DNA from: Hyphomicrobiales bacterium
GTDB lineage: Bacteria > Pseudomonadota > Alphaproteobacteria > Rhizobiales > OSC116
Reading direction: 5' to 3'
Assembly: GCA_002401855.1 (NCBI GenBank)
Contig: NVUH01000001.1
Span: forward strand, 62,001-126,000
DNA length: 64,000 nt
Shown here: positions 35,408 through 46,061 of the stretch, one piece after another
How positions within the stretch are numbered: the first letter of the stretch is position 1
Layout of the letters: each line of letters starts with the position of its first letter
Program-made: the position numbers and the translations under genes
The notes under the pieces: model-generated
The model's database searches: none
Seen by the model: the letters and a program-made list of their open reading frames with translations, nothing else
Told to the model about the DNA's origin: nothing

Positions 35408-35877
35408 TCAAACACCTCTATCACCTTCTTCTCAAACCCACTGGAAATGTCAGCAATGATGCCTTCAGGGTCAGTGGCATCAATGGCATGGACATAAAGG
35501 GTTTTTTTATCGTCAGATACATCCACACTCAGCGTGCCGGGGGTTAAAGTTATTAAATTGGCCAACAATGTAATCTCAGCGTCAGATTTAACCGCTAATG
35601 GGTAAGCAATGATGCCAGGTTCAAAATCCAATTTTGGCTTAATCACCAATATCGCCACTTTCACCGTCGAAAGTACCAATTCATAAATGAATAAAAACAT
35701 CAGTGAAATAATTTTGCGCGATTTGCGAAAATAAACCCCTGCCCCCAATTGTTCGCGCACCAACCATATGGCTAGCAGGCCAAATACAAAGCCAACAAAT
35801 ATATTGAGAATTGAAAAATTACCCGCAATCGCCGCCCAAGCTAATGATAAAATAATGTGAAGCGTAAATATTTTCAT
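35404..35877 (-). CDS. mnhE: Mrp-type Na+/H+ antiporter subunit E
   Basis: 157 residues of the MnhE/PhaE family. N-terminal membrane segments are followed by a soluble C-terminal domain with the conserved [20 protein letters not shown] and then LYVHAID. It shares one base with the mnhD stop and overlaps mnhF by 4 nt. Normal length. Confidence 0.93.
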   Translation of the reverse strand: MKIFTLHIILSLAWAAIAGNFSILNIFVGFVFGLLAIWLVREQLGAGVYFRKSRKIISLMFLFIYELVLSTVKVAILVIKPKLDFEPGIIAYPLAVKSDAEITLLANLITLTPGTLSVDVSDDKKTLYVHAIDATDPEGIIADISSGFEKKVIEVFE

Positions 35878-37454
35878 TATTCGTGCTCTCCTGTGCCAAA
35901 TGTCGCCTCAATATATTGTTCAACATTCAATAAGTCATAAGCCGCCAAATCCGATTGCCTGATCAGCGTATTGGGTGAAATTCCCAGCCATAATGTTAAG
36001 ATAAAGATGATGCTGATCGGCAACATCATAATGCGCAATTGTTTGCCTTCTAAACGCTTACCACGTGCTTCATATTGGCCATCTGGTGTGTCAACGCCAC
36101 CGCCACGCCAAATCATCTGAATGCTGGCACGGCCAACGCCAATAATGGTTAAAAGACTGCCGGTCAATATAGCCGCGATCAGCCAATAATACCCTTGCTC
36201 AAACGCGGCCATTATCATCATATATTTAGGCCAAAGACCCGAAAATGGCGGCAGACCCATCGCAGCCAATGCCAAACCAAAATAGGCAATAGCCACAAAA
36301 TGGTTTTGCATCACAATGCCGCCAATTTTAGCAATTTCAAAACTACCCGCCATGCGACCAATCACGCCAGAGAGTAGATATAAACCCGTCATCATCAACA
36401 TAGAATGGACAGTATATTGCACCGTGGCCATTAAAGACAATTGCGTGTGTATCGATATGCCAATCATCATAATACCAACGCCCGACATCAGCAAATAAGC
36501 CAACATGCGGCGCAATTCGGTTTGCGCAATCACGCCCAAACCACCCACAATGATGGTCAAACCACCAATGACGCCAAATAATTCAAATGCCGCGCCATTG
36601 CCATCTGGGAAGACAATGGTGAATATGCGTATCAGCGCGTAAACACCAATTTTAGTCAGCAAGCCTGCAAATATAGCCGATACGGCGACACGCGGCGTGT
36701 GATAAGCCGCAGGTAGCCAAAAATACATCGGAAAAGCCGCCGCCTTAATGCCAAAGGCAAATAAGAATAACACCGATAATATGGCCAACGTACCCGTCGC
36801 CTCACTGGCTGCCACTTTGGCAAATAGATCGGCAAAATTTAACGTGCCCGTCACGCCATAAAGCAAGCCGGTGGCAATCAAAAAGAATGTCGTGCCCAGC
36901 AAATTCAAGAAAGCATATTTCACCGCACCATCAAGCTGTATCTTATCACCGCCCAATATCAACAATCCGAATGAAGAGATAAGCATCACTTCAAACCAGA
37001 CATAAAGGTTAAATATATCACCCGTCATGAATGAGCCATTGACGCCGACCAATAACATCATAATCAAAGTGTAATAACCCGACTTAGTCGCGGCTTTATC
37101 GACATCAGCAGGGCTGTATAGAATAATCAATAAAGTCACCAAAGAGGCCACAAAGGCAAATATGGCACTCAAACTATCTGCGGTAAAAGCAATGCCAAAT
37201 GGTGCCAACCAACCTGACATAACCAAGCTTTGTGGGCCGTCGATGATGATATCAAACAATAAAAGCCCTGAACCAATCATGGCTATTAATGCTGCGGTGA
37301 CGGCAATGTGAAATTGCCAACGGTCTTTTTGACGCAACATAAGCGAAACAGCGGCAAGCACTAAGGGCGCCAACATCGGCGTCAATATTTTCCACTCAGC
37401 CAACAAAGTTGGGGTGGTGCGCATCGCTTCACTTATCAAATTTTGGTCTGCCAT
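35877..37454 (-). CDS. mnhD: Mrp-type Na+/H+ antiporter subunit D
   Basis: 525-residue polytopic protein of the NADH-quinone oxidoreductase ND2/4/5-like family (proton_antipo_M). Typical phrases are FNLYVWFEVMLISSFGLL with its conserved Glu, the Lys-containing FGIKAAAFPMYFWLPAAYHTPRVAVSAIFAGLLTK-type region, and ELRRMLAYLLMSGVG. These charged residues belong to the proton channel. Upstream of mnhE by a one-base overlap. Assigned D rather than A by length. Confidence 0.93.
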   Translation of the reverse strand: MADQNLISEAMRTTPTLLAEWKILTPMLAPLVLAAVSLMLRQKDRWQFHIAVTAALIAMIGSGLLLFDIIIDGPQSLVMSGWLAPFGIAFTADSLSAIFAFVASLVTLLIILYSPADVDKAATKSGYYTLIMMLLVGVNGSFMTGDIFNLYVWFEVMLISSFGLLILGGDKIQLDGAVKYAFLNLLGTTFFLIATGLLYGVTGTLNFADLFAKVAASEATGTLAILSVLFLFAFGIKAAAFPMYFWLPAAYHTPRVAVSAIFAGLLTKIGVYALIRIFTIVFPDGNGAAFELFGVIGGLTIIVGGLGVIAQTELRRMLAYLLMSGVGIMMIGISIHTQLSLMATVQYTVHSMLMMTGLYLLSGVIGRMAGSFEIAKIGGIVMQNHFVAIAYFGLALAAMGLPPFSGLWPKYMMIMAAFEQGYYWLIAAILTGSLLTIIGVGRASIQMIWRGGGVDTPDGQYEARGKRLEGKQLRIMMLPISIIFILTLWLGISPNTLIRQSDLAAYDLLNVEQYIEATFGTGEHE

Positions 37455-37473
37455 ATATCTAGATCCGTTCCGT

Positions 37474-37851
37474 TCAATAAGTCAGTTTGGAAGCTTGGGT
37501 TTTCTTTGGCTCAGCAATGCGCATTTCATCGCTATTGTCAGTGCCAAGGCTTTCATAAGCGCGATAAGTCAGCACCAAAACAAAGGCAAATAAAGCAAAG
37601 CCGATCACAATCGCGGTCAAAATCAAGGCTTGGGGCAAAGGGTTGGCAATGCCAGTTAATGTGCCATGAAAATCAGCGGGTATAATTGGCGGAATGTCGC
37701 GGGTCACACGACCAACCGTAAAAATCAGCAAGTTGACGGCATTGCCCAATAGAGCCACACCCAAAACCAGCCTAATCACACTGCGGCTTTGCATCATATA
37801 AGTACTGGCAGCAAAAATCAGCCCGACCAAAATTGTTAAATAAAATTCCAT
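37474..37851 (-). CDS. mnhC: Mrp-type Na+/H+ antiporter subunit C
   Basis: 125 residues from the ATG at 37851, which shares its A with the TGA of mnhB; a longer in-frame start extends into mnhB and is disfavoured. NuoK/MnhC family: three hydrophobic segments with LGVALLGNAVNLLIFTVGR and the conserved DPLPQALILTAIVI-like stretch (here NPLPQALILTAIVIGFA). Part of the membrane arm of the Mrp complex. Confidence 0.92.
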   Translation of the reverse strand: MEFYLTILVGLIFAASTYMMQSRSVIRLVLGVALLGNAVNLLIFTVGRVTRDIPPIIPADFHGTLTGIANPLPQALILTAIVIGFALFAFVLVLTYRAYESLGTDNSDEMRIAEPKKTQASKLTY

Positions 37852-38267
37852 CAGTCCGCCTCCTCCAAAGTCAGCATAATCGCGGTGATCGCACCAACGA
37901 CCACAAACCACACGCCGATGTCAAATATCATCGGGGTCGATAGGTCAAAATATTCACCATCGCCCAACGGCACTTTCCACCAAATGCCCGATAAGAATGG
38001 CACATTATTAATGTAAGAAGGTATGCCGCTACAAGCTGCCATCAACACGCCAAACCCACCCATGGTGACAGGATGAAAATACAACGCACGGCGCACCGCT
38101 TGCACGCCCGATGATATGCCATATAACGCCATGGCCGATGCCGCAATTAAACCGCCAATAAAACCACCACCAGGCTCGTTATGGCCGCGCAATAAAACAA
38201 ATAAGGAGAATATAATCATCAATGCCGTCAAAGCGGGGGCGATGGTGCGTAAAATTATCGTATTCAT
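37851..38267 (-). CDS. mnhB: Mrp-type Na+/H+ antiporter subunit B
   Basis: 138 residues of the MnhB family (DUF4040-related membrane protein), with [23 protein letters not shown] as the family hallmark and four hydrophobic segments. It overlaps mnhA by 4 nt and mnhC by one base. Confidence 0.92.
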   Translation of the reverse strand: MNTIILRTIAPALTALMIIFSLFVLLRGHNEPGGGFIGGLIAASAMALYGISSGVQAVRRALYFHPVTMGGFGVLMAACSGIPSYINNVPFLSGIWWKVPLGDGEYFDLSTPMIFDIGVWFVVVGAITAIMLTLEEAD

Positions 38268-40615
38268 GACGCGCTCTCCTTTAATTTATTTTTGCCTTTC
38301 TGGCTGGCATGTTTATGATTTTTTGGCTTGAGTTTTATCAGCGCCAATATCACCACACCCGTGGTCATCACCACCGAAATTTCGCCCAATGTGTCCAAAG
38401 CTCTAAAATCAACCAAAATCACATTCACAATGTTATGACCATGCGCAATCGCCGCGCTATATTTGGTGAAATAATCCGATAGACTCATGTCCAGTTCAGT
38501 CTGCATCACCCGCAACAGCAGCGCAGCAAAACCAGAACCAACCGCAATCGCCACAATGGCCGCAACAATGGCTTCCATGCCATATTTCGCGTCGCTTTTG
38601 TCTAGCTTCAAGCGAGTCATCACCAAGGCCAAAATCACCGCTGTCAAAGTCTCCACCATAAATTGGGTAAACGACAAGTCTGGCGCGCCAAATAACATGA
38701 ATAAAATCGCCACCGCAAAACCCAAAATGCCCAAAGACACAATCGAAGTTAAGCGCGATTTGGCCACCAAAACCGCATAGAGCCCCAGCACCGCAATCAG
38801 CAATATACCCGCCTCATAAAATGTCGGTGCGCTTAGGCTGGAAAAATCAATGTCTGGCAAAGCGTCATAAGCAATCATCGGCACCCAAATCACCAATGCC
38901 AACAGTATAAATGTATTGCGCATATAGGTTTTCAAATGCCCCGTTTGGAATGTGTCGGTAACCAGTTGAGAAACCCGCAACAACAGCGCCAAAAATTGGT
39001 CAAAACCTTTATTCGGCCCCCAACCAATCCAGTTCAGCACTGCATCGGCAAAAGCGCGGGCTTGGTCATAGAAATAATAAATGATGGCGCCCAAAGACAT
39101 GGTCAACAAGCTGAGCATAAGCGGCGCGTTAATCCCGCCCCAAAGATGTAATTCAGTCCCAGCATTTTCATTGCCAATGGCCGAAACCGCACTATGCACA
39201 ATGGTATGACCCAAATAGGCAATACTAATGCCAGCCGCCAAGCCGCATAGGCCCAAAACCACAGGGCCAAGCCATAGCATAATGCCGCCTTCATGCGCCT
39301 GTTTGGGCATATCACCCATTTTGCCCATCATGGGTTTTAACGCCACGGCAAAACCAATGGCAAACATCATGGCATTGCCTAAAATGGCAACAATTAACAA
39401 TATAAACGATAACGGATCACCATGCAGCAACGCATGATACATGCTTTCTTTGGCAATAAAACCAACCAAAGGTATAATGCCGCCCATCGATAATGCGGCA
39501 ATTAAAGCTGCAAAAAAAGTGATCGGCATTTTGCGGCCTAAACCACCCAATTTGGTGATGTCCAAAGTGCCTGCCTCGTGGTAGATCGTACCCGCCACCA
39601 TAAACAAACCACCTTTAAATAATGAATGCGCCAACAGGTATAATACCGCGCCTTCAATCGCGCCCTCTCCGCCTGCACCCAATAACATGGTCAGCAAACC
39701 GAGCGATGCCATGGTGGTATAGGCTAACATTTGTTTCAAGTCAGTTTGGCGAATGGCAATGAATGTGCCCGCCAACAAGGTGAAACCGCCAAATATACCC
39801 AAAAGCAACGACCATTCAACCGTATCACCTAAAATCGGATAGGTGCGCATCATCAAATAAATACCGGCTTTGACCATAGTTGCACTATGCAAAAACGCAC
39901 TCACAGGCGTTGGCGCTTCCATGGCGTTGGGCAACCAAAAATGAAACGGAAATTGCGCCGATTTGGTAAAAGCACCCAGCAGGATAAGAATCAGAATCGG
40001 AACATAGAGCTCACTGTCTTTAATCACATCACCGAATGACAATATATCAGCCATTTCAAAATTACCAATGCTGGTGCCCAAAATCACAAAACCAGCCAAC
40101 ATGGCCAAGCCGCCTAAGCCTGTCACCACCAAAGCTTGCAAAGCCGCACGGCGCGAGGCTTGGCGTAAATGATCAAAGCCGATCAGCAAGAAAGAAGTGA
40201 CCGAGGTTAGCTCCCAAAATAAAAATATTGCCATTAGGTTAGAAGATAAAACCACGCCCAACATTGAGGCCATAAACATCAGCATGAAAGCGAAAAACCG
40301 CCCCAAATGCACATGACCTTTTAAATAGCCACCGCTGTAAATCATAATGAATGTGCCAATGCCCGAGATTAGCAAAGCAAATAGCAAACTGATGCCATCC
40401 AAATAGAAGGTCAAATTAAGGCCGAGCGACGGTATCCAAGGGTGATATTCAAAAATCGCATGCTGGCTCATCACTTGGTCATATTGACCAAGGAAATAGA
40501 TAAAAATCGAGGCTGGCAAAAGAGCCAATACCCAACCAGCACGGTAACCTAAAAAGCGTTTCAATAGTGGCGCAAACAGAGCCAAAATAAAGCCAGATAA
40601 AACCGCTAGCAGCAT
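38264..40615 (-). CDS. mnhA: Mrp-type Na+/H+ antiporter subunit A
   Basis: 783-residue large subunit of the ND5/MrpA family. The antiporter core has [34 protein letters not shown], then [34 protein letters not shown]-type proton-channel residues. The C-terminal third is the DUF4040/MnhB-like extension ([20 protein letters not shown]). This is the standard MrpA architecture, first gene of a complete A-B-C-D-E-F-G operon. The start is ATG with AGGAAAAT near it. A promoter should lie in the 200 bases before msrB but is not clear. Confidence 0.94.
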   Translation of the reverse strand: MLLAVLSGFILALFAPLLKRFLGYRAGWVLALLPASIFIYFLGQYDQVMSQHAIFEYHPWIPSLGLNLTFYLDGISLLFALLISGIGTFIMIYSGGYLKGHVHLGRFFAFMLMFMASMLGVVLSSNLMAIFLFWELTSVTSFLLIGFDHLRQASRRAALQALVVTGLGGLAMLAGFVILGTSIGNFEMADILSFGDVIKDSELYVPILILILLGAFTKSAQFPFHFWLPNAMEAPTPVSAFLHSATMVKAGIYLMMRTYPILGDTVEWSLLLGIFGGFTLLAGTFIAIRQTDLKQMLAYTTMASLGLLTMLLGAGGEGAIEGAVLYLLAHSLFKGGLFMVAGTIYHEAGTLDITKLGGLGRKMPITFFAALIAALSMGGIIPLVGFIAKESMYHALLHGDPLSFILLIVAILGNAMMFAIGFAVALKPMMGKMGDMPKQAHEGGIMLWLGPVVLGLCGLAAGISIAYLGHTIVHSAVSAIGNENAGTELHLWGGINAPLMLSLLTMSLGAIIYYFYDQARAFADAVLNWIGWGPNKGFDQFLALLLRVSQLVTDTFQTGHLKTYMRNTFILLALVIWVPMIAYDALPDIDFSSLSAPTFYEAGILLIAVLGLYAVLVAKSRLTSIVSLGILGFAVAILFMLFGAPDLSFTQFMVETLTAVILALVMTRLKLDKSDAKYGMEAIVAAIVAIAVGSGFAALLLRVMQTELDMSLSDYFTKYSAAIAHGHNIVNVILVDFRALDTLGEISVVMTTGVVILALIKLKPKNHKHASQKGKNKLKESAS

Positions 40616-40828
40616 ATTTTCCTCACATCATAATATTTCGACCGCCGTGTTTCGGGGAGGGACGGACGAATGGGATTGATAATTATGCAACAGAGTCGGC
40701 TTTTATAGTTAATGAAGGGTTAACATCATGATTTATACACCAAAACCATTCTAAATTTATCTAAAGTTTCAGCTTGTAACTTGGCATGATACTGATTATC
40801 TTTTCAGCTCAAGTAGGAGCCCATCCAG

Positions 40829-41224
40829 ATGAGTAAAATCAAGACCCAAGACCAATTGCGTAAAATCCTAAGCGATGAGCAGTTTCAGGTTACCCAAAAT
40901 GCTGCCACTGAGCGCCCTCATAGCCACGAATATAATCTAGAATATTCGCTCGGCACCTATCACTGCATTTGTTGCGATGAGGCATTGTTTTTATCCGATA
41001 CAAAATTTGATGCTGGCTGTGGTTGGCCAAGCTTTTTTGCCACAGTTACAGATAATGTGGTTAAAGAGATCAAAGATTTGTCTTATCTAAACCGGCCACG
41101 CACCGAAATTAGATGCGCCAAATGCGATGCGCATTTAGGCCATGTTTTCCCCGATGGCCCACCACCAACAGGCCTGCGCTATTGCCTCAATGGCAGTGCC
41201 CTCAATTTTACACCCAATTCATAA
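40829..41224 (+). CDS. msrB: Peptide methionine-R-sulfoxide reductase MsrB
   Basis: 131 residues. Reduces methionine-R-sulfoxide in proteins. Two zinc CxxC pairs are in HCICCDEALF and CAKCDAHLGH, and the catalytic Cys is in RYCLNGSALNF (usually RYCINSAAL). The core GCGWPSFF is present. Full length. It is followed 22 nt later by oligopeptidase B on the same strand. Confidence 0.96.
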   Translation: MSKIKTQDQLRKILSDEQFQVTQNAATERPHSHEYNLEYSLGTYHCICCDEALFLSDTKFDAGCGWPSFFATVTDNVVKEIKDLSYLNRPRTEIRCAKCDAHLGHVFPDGPPPTGLRYCLNGSALNFTPNS

Positions 41225-41246
41225 AGATTTTTAAAGACTATATATT

Positions 41247-43328
41247 ATGACCACAAAACCCACCTGCCCCAAAATTCCAAAAATTGACAAACATCATGGC
41301 ATTAGCCGCACCGACAATTATGCTTGGCTACGCGATGATAACTGGCAGGACGTGCTGCGCGACCCGCAAATACTAAATGCCGACATTCGCCAACATTTAG
41401 AAGCCGAAAACGCCTATACATTAGACAAATTATCCGACACGCAAGGCCTGCAAGACAATCTTTACAAAGAAATGCGCGGCCGCATTAAAGAAGATGATAG
41501 CAGTGTACCCGTTAAAGATGGCGATTATCTATATGGCATGCGGTTTGAGACAGGCAAAGAATATGCCGTTCACTACCGCACACTCATTGCGACTGACAAG
41601 GAAGAAATCCTCATCGATGGTAATGTTTTGGCTGCGGGCGAAAATTATTTCCGCATCATCGACGTGGCACAAAGCCCCGACCACCGCTATATCGCTTATG
41701 GCGTGGATGTCAAAGGCAGTGAAAAATACACAATAAAAATCATCGATACCAAAACAAGCAAATTACTAGCTGACGAAATTACCGAAACCACAGGCGGCAT
41801 CACTTGGGCAGCAGACAGCCAAACACTTTTCTATACCAAGGTTGATGACAATCACCGCCCGTCCGAAGTTTATTTGCACGCACTCGGCAAACCAGAAGAT
41901 CAACTCACCTTCCGCGAAGATGACAGCGGCCTGTTTGTTAATGTCGGCAAAAGCCAAGATGGTGCCTATATCGTCATCAATGTGGCCGATCACGAAAGCG
42001 GCGAGATTTATATCATCAATGCCACCACCCCCAGCGACACACCAAAATTATTGCTCGCGCGTAGCGACATGCATGAATATAGCATCGAGCATTATAATGG
42101 CGATTTCTACATCCTATCCAATTGGAATGAGCGCGAAGACTTTGCCATTTTCAAAGTGTCTGTCGATGAGTTCGAACCCAAAAACTGGCAAGAAATTATC
42201 CCGCATGAAGCTGGCACCTTGGTTATCAGCTGCGGCGTACTAAATGGCTGGTTAATCTGGCTACAGCGCAAAGATAGCCTGCCGTCAATTCAAGTGTTAA
42301 ATCTTAATTCAAATGAACAACATGCAGTCAGCTTCGATGAAGAAGCTTATTCATTAGGCCTAAGCTTAGGCTTAGAATTTGATACAAACGACATACGTCT
42401 GGTCTATTCAAGCCCTACCACCCCCGCCCAAACATTTGATTATAACCTCACCACCAAACAACGCAAACTGATCAAACAACAAGAAATCCCATCAGGTCAC
42501 AAAGTTGATGATTATGTCACCAAACGCATATTCGCGACAGGCCATGATGGCGTGCAAATTCCCATCACCATCTTGCACAAAGCAGGTTTGGTGCTAGATG
42601 GCCAAGCGCCTATGTTGCTATATGGCTATGGCTCATACGGCTATAGCATGCCCGCCAATTTCAACTCAAAAATGTTATCCCTAGTCGATCGCGGTTTTGT
42701 CTACGCCATCGCACATATCAGGGGCGGTATGGAAAAAGGCTATAACTGGTATAAATCCGCCAAACGCGAAACCAAAACCAACAGTTTTAAAGATTTCATC
42801 TCCTGCGCCCACTATCTGATCGAACAAAAATATACCCATGCAGGTCATATCATCGCCGAAGGCCGCAGCGCAGGCGGCTTGCTGATGGGCGCTGTCAACA
42901 ATATGGCGCCCGAGCTATGGGGCGCGGTGATATCCGAAGTTCCCTTCGTTGATGTTTTAACCACCATGCTAGATGATACATTGCCACTCACGCCGCCAGA
43001 ATGGCCAGAATGGGGCAACCCAATTGAAAGCGCCGAAGCTTATAATAACATCGCTGCTTATTCACCCTATGATCAAATCAGCACCAAAAATTACCCAGCC
43101 ATCTTAGCGGTTGGCGGCCTCACCGATCCGCGAGTTACTTATTGGGAGCCCGCCAAATGGGTCGCAAAATTACGCGAATTTAACACATCAAACAATGACA
43201 TTCTGCTTTATACCGAAATGGAAGCAGGCCATGGCGGCGCATCAGGCAGGTTCGAAAGCCTTAAAGAAGATGCGCGGCTTTACGCTTTTGCCATCAAAGC
43301 ACTTGGTCTCAACAATCAGGGGGATTAA
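41247..43328 (+). CDS. ptrB: Oligopeptidase B (S9A)
   Basis: 693-residue cytosolic serine peptidase cutting short peptides after Arg/Lys. An N-terminal beta-propeller (about 75-420) precedes a C-terminal alpha/beta hydrolase domain. The catalytic Ser is in EGRSAGG (near residue 541), Asp in LTDPRV (near 626) and His in GHGGASGR (near 661). The phrase YGSYGYSMPANFNSKMLSLVDRG is typical of oligopeptidase B. Length matches. It lies between msrB and a DUF2164 gene and is probably co-transcribed with both. Confidence 0.95.
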   Translation: MTTKPTCPKIPKIDKHHGISRTDNYAWLRDDNWQDVLRDPQILNADIRQHLEAENAYTLDKLSDTQGLQDNLYKEMRGRIKEDDSSVPVKDGDYLYGMRFETGKEYAVHYRTLIATDKEEILIDGNVLAAGENYFRIIDVAQSPDHRYIAYGVDVKGSEKYTIKIIDTKTSKLLADEITETTGGITWAADSQTLFYTKVDDNHRPSEVYLHALGKPEDQLTFREDDSGLFVNVGKSQDGAYIVINVADHESGEIYIINATTPSDTPKLLLARSDMHEYSIEHYNGDFYILSNWNEREDFAIFKVSVDEFEPKNWQEIIPHEAGTLVISCGVLNGWLIWLQRKDSLPSIQVLNLNSNEQHAVSFDEEAYSLGLSLGLEFDTNDIRLVYSSPTTPAQTFDYNLTTKQRKLIKQQEIPSGHKVDDYVTKRIFATGHDGVQIPITILHKAGLVLDGQAPMLLYGYGSYGYSMPANFNSKMLSLVDRGFVYAIAHIRGGMEKGYNWYKSAKRETKTNSFKDFISCAHYLIEQKYTHAGHIIAEGRSAGGLLMGAVNNMAPELWGAVISEVPFVDVLTTMLDDTLPLTPPEWPEWGNPIESAEAYNNIAAYSPYDQISTKNYPAILAVGGLTDPRVTYWEPAKWVAKLREFNTSNNDILLYTEMEAGHGGASGRFESLKEDARLYAFAIKALGLNNQGD

Positions 43329-43331
43329 ATC

Positions 43332-43574
43332 ATGGCCAGTAAAAAAATAGAATTGTCTGATGATCGAAAAGCCGAACTAATTTTCAAAATTAAAGCCTAT
43401 TTTGAAAATGAATTGAACCAAGAAATTGGTCAATTTGATGCCGAGTTTTTGCTAAAATTTTTCACCGATGAGCTGGGCACAAATATCTATAACCAAGCTT
43501 TATGGGATATGCAGTCGGAGCTGAAGGAGCGGTTCGAACTGATGAATGACATTATTTACCAACTCGAGAAATAA
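43332..43574 (+). CDS. DUF2164 family protein
   Basis: 80 residues. The pattern KAYFENELNQEIGQFDAEFLLKFFTDELGTNIYNQAL is typical of DUF2164. Acidic, helical, soluble. It begins 4 nt after oligopeptidase B with GGGGG upstream of its ATG, so translation may be coupled. Function unknown. Confidence 0.87.
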   Translation: MASKKIELSDDRKAELIFKIKAYFENELNQEIGQFDAEFLLKFFTDELGTNIYNQALWDMQSELKERFELMNDIIYQLEK

Positions 43575-43648
43575 TGAGATAGCTAGAGCTGGATATATCA
43601 AATCCATCCAAGTGACTAAAATTGGTGTTCCTCAAACTACGCTCAAAT

Positions 43649-44110
43649 TCATTGCGGGTATAGCAAATCAAACCACATGGCCATGATTTCAATATCTTCA
43701 TGGAAAGCAATTTTCATCGCCTCACAATCGGCCATGATCGCGTCATGGCGGGTGGCGCGCCATATGTCTAAATCTCCACCCTCAACACCTGCAGCCAATG
43801 CCATTTCTTGAGTGAAGTTTTTATAGGTCACGGTTTTTATGTCGGTAATTTCTACCACCGCATGCGCTTGACCAAAATAATCTGTTAAAACAATAATATA
43901 ACCAATTTCAGGTATAGGCATATTTTGCGTAGCAAACCACTGTTTGAGCCGAAATATAGCGCTTCTTTTGCCCGAAAAGACATTTTTAAAACTGTAATCC
44001 GCCTCATCGCTGGAGAGTATGAATTGCACATATAACACTTTTTCATGTGTTCGGTGCAACCCGCGCTCACCCAAAAAAATCTCTAGGAATTTTTGGATAT
44101 CAATAGCCAT
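43649..44110 (-). CDS. ASCH-domain protein 1
   Basis: 153 residues from the ATG at 44110 (an upstream in-frame ATG at 44125 is possible). The ASCH fold is suggested by IGYIIVLTDYFGQAHAVVEITDI, the conserved TYKNFTQEMALAAGVEGGDLDIWRATRHD and the helical ends. ASCH domains are thought to bind RNA or nucleosides; some hydrolyse N4-acetylcytidine. It is about 30-40% similar by eye to the following paralogue at 44317-44790, suggesting a gene duplication. Confidence 0.8.
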   Translation of the reverse strand: MAIDIQKFLEIFLGERGLHRTHEKVLYVQFILSSDEADYSFKNVFSGKRSAIFRLKQWFATQNMPIPEIGYIIVLTDYFGQAHAVVEITDIKTVTYKNFTQEMALAAGVEGGDLDIWRATRHDAIMADCEAMKIAFHEDIEIMAMWFDLLYPQ

Positions 44111-44316
44111 ATATGTTGTATTCACTCTCCATATTAGTTACTAGACCATGCGTAAATTATGGGTCAGTGGTATTATACTAAAGTCTAATTCAACTTATGA
44201 AGCATCCATCAAATTGTCAAATGACTTATTTTTTATTCACTCAGTTGAACCAAAAACGAGCAGAACAACCAGCGCAATTATATAAATGCCCAAATCTCTG
44301 CGACATTCCCAGCTGT

Positions 44317-44790
44317 TCAAGCGGGGTTAGGGTTCGGAAATAACATTTCAAAATGAGTGATTAACAATTCAATGTCTGGATTGAACTTAATGTTGGCTGC
44401 GACGCAATCTAAACTGATGATGTGATGGCTTCGTTGCTGCCAAGTTTTCAAACTGCCATCCCCATAGCCTATAGCCATTGCCAATTGTTCGGTCATGTTT
44501 TTATATAAAACAGTTTCGAAATGTTTTATTTTAGCGCAGGCTCTGGGTACGCCATAATAGTCAGTCATCACAATAATATGGCCAGGCTCGCTCCATTTAA
44601 TCCCTTGTTCTATATACCATCTCTTCAATCGAAACCCGGCACAAATTTTCCCTGCAAGCAGGTTGATAAAATGATCATCAACACTCTCATCAGCGTCTAA
44701 AAATGGAATATATCTTACATGCGAGTGGCGACGTGTTAAACCATTTTCAGCTAGATATTGCTCTAAAAACTGCTCTATATTTTTCGTCAT
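44317..44790 (-). CDS. ASCH-domain protein 2
   Basis: 157 residues, paralogue of the neighbouring ASCH protein. Shared positions include a basic residue in the first helix, FRLKRWYIEQGI (FRLKQWFATQNM in the other), GHIIVMTDYYGVPRACAKI, YKNMTEQLAMAIGYGDGSLKTWQQRSHHI and a closing LLITHFEMLFP. The GDGSL-W-H pattern is closer to canonical ASCH than that of the first copy. It lies 41 nt after an AlkD-like gene on the same strand. Confidence 0.8.
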   Translation of the reverse strand: MTKNIEQFLEQYLAENGLTRRHSHVRYIPFLDADESVDDHFINLLAGKICAGFRLKRWYIEQGIKWSEPGHIIVMTDYYGVPRACAKIKHFETVLYKNMTEQLAMAIGYGDGSLKTWQQRSHHIISLDCVAANIKFNPDIELLITHFEMLFPNPNPA

Positions 44791-44831
44791 TTCAAACCAT
44801 TCTTACACTCTTATTAACCTATATTTTGATG

Positions 44832-45956
44832 TTAAACTTCTAATAAAAAGTGAATTTCGGCAAAAGTTTTGCCATTTAGCAATATTTCAAGCTTATGCGC
44901 ACCGGAATGATATTTTCTAGTGGTAATAGGTCTAAACCATTGTTGCTTTTCAATGCTTATTTTTTCACCATTTTTCATGGTTATATTTTTTAACTTAAAG
45001 GTTTTGGCCGCTAACCTGCCATTAGCTTTCATAAAGTGAATGGCAAAATCCAATACAAATTTCTGAGATTTATTGGCAGTTAAAGTGAAATTAAATTTAA
45101 GCGCTTCACCCATTTTTATATGAGCTTTCTCTAGGCTCAAATCCCGCAACTCAACATCCAGATTTTCACTATAATCCAATAATGAAAATACCGGCGGATA
45201 ACCTTGCTTCACCAACCCGCGAGTGGCGTGGCGGGCAATCCAATTGCGATTTTTATGTTTTAATTTAGGCGCATTTTTAAGCCATTTTTTACATATAGAC
45301 ACCACCAATTCAGGGTGGTTTTTAGAAATGTCATTTAAATTATTGGCTACCGACCTTCGCACATATTCCGCCTCATCATCTTTTAACAGCTCAAGCAGTT
45401 TCACCACTGCCGCCGGGTCTTTGATAAATTGTTTTAGCTGCAAGCCCCATGGCAGGCGCGGCCTCATGCCTTCACTCACCAAACGCCTTACATGTTCATT
45501 CTCATGCCGCGCCCATTGATTTAGGCGTTGATAAGTTAACTCAAAATGCTGATTGATAAACGGTCTGATGGCAAATTCAGCCGAAAATAATGGCGTTAAA
45601 ACTTCCAATGCATCTAAGGCTTTTTCAGGTTCATCAAGCCCGTATACGCCGACATAATCAATCAGAGGCCAAATGGCAAAAACGCTAAAACCACCATTTT
45701 CATCGACTTTTTGCCATTTTTCACCTGCCGCCATTAATATATCGGCTGCCTCAATAAAATCATTCGGTAAATGCTGATGTAATGCCGCAATTAAATGCAA
45801 GATTCTGGCCTTTAATTCTAGCTCTTCCAGCCCGTCCATACTGGCTGTTACAAATCCATCAACATCAAATTGCGCCCAAACCACCTTTAAGCTTGCGGCC
45901 ATTTTCTCAACCGCAACAAGGTTCAAACTATCTTTCATTAAATCGGCCATTGCCAT
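44832..45956 (-). CDS. AlkD-like DNA alkylation repair/HEAT-repeat protein
   Basis: 374 residues with HEAT-like helical repeats. The middle has HVRRLVSEGMRPRLPWG, then DDEAEYVRRSVANNLNDISKNHPELVVSICKKWL and WIARHATRGLVKQG, typical of the DNA alkylation repair (AlkD-type) family, in which such helices hold DNA. The C-terminal 100 residues (about 275-374) are beta-rich and separate from the HEAT part. In proven AlkD a catalytic Asp and aromatic residues are needed; I cannot confirm them here. An alternative start is two codons inside. Upstream of the ASCH paralogues. Confidence 0.8.
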   Translation of the reverse strand: MAMADLMKDSLNLVAVEKMAASLKVVWAQFDVDGFVTASMDGLEELELKARILHLIAALHQHLPNDFIEAADILMAAGEKWQKVDENGGFSVFAIWPLIDYVGVYGLDEPEKALDALEVLTPLFSAEFAIRPFINQHFELTYQRLNQWARHENEHVRRLVSEGMRPRLPWGLQLKQFIKDPAAVVKLLELLKDDEAEYVRRSVANNLNDISKNHPELVVSICKKWLKNAPKLKHKNRNWIARHATRGLVKQGYPPVFSLLDYSENLDVELRDLSLEKAHIKMGEALKFNFTLTANKSQKFVLDFAIHFMKANGRLAAKTFKLKNITMKNGEKISIEKQQWFRPITTRKYHSGAHKLEILLNGKTFAEIHFLLEV

Positions 45957-46061
45957 CCCATCATTAATTTTGACTAACTTATCAGATAACCTGACTTGAA
46001 ATTATTTATATAAGACTATAAGATGCGCTTGATATAAATCAAATTAAAATCGGAGGCTTAA

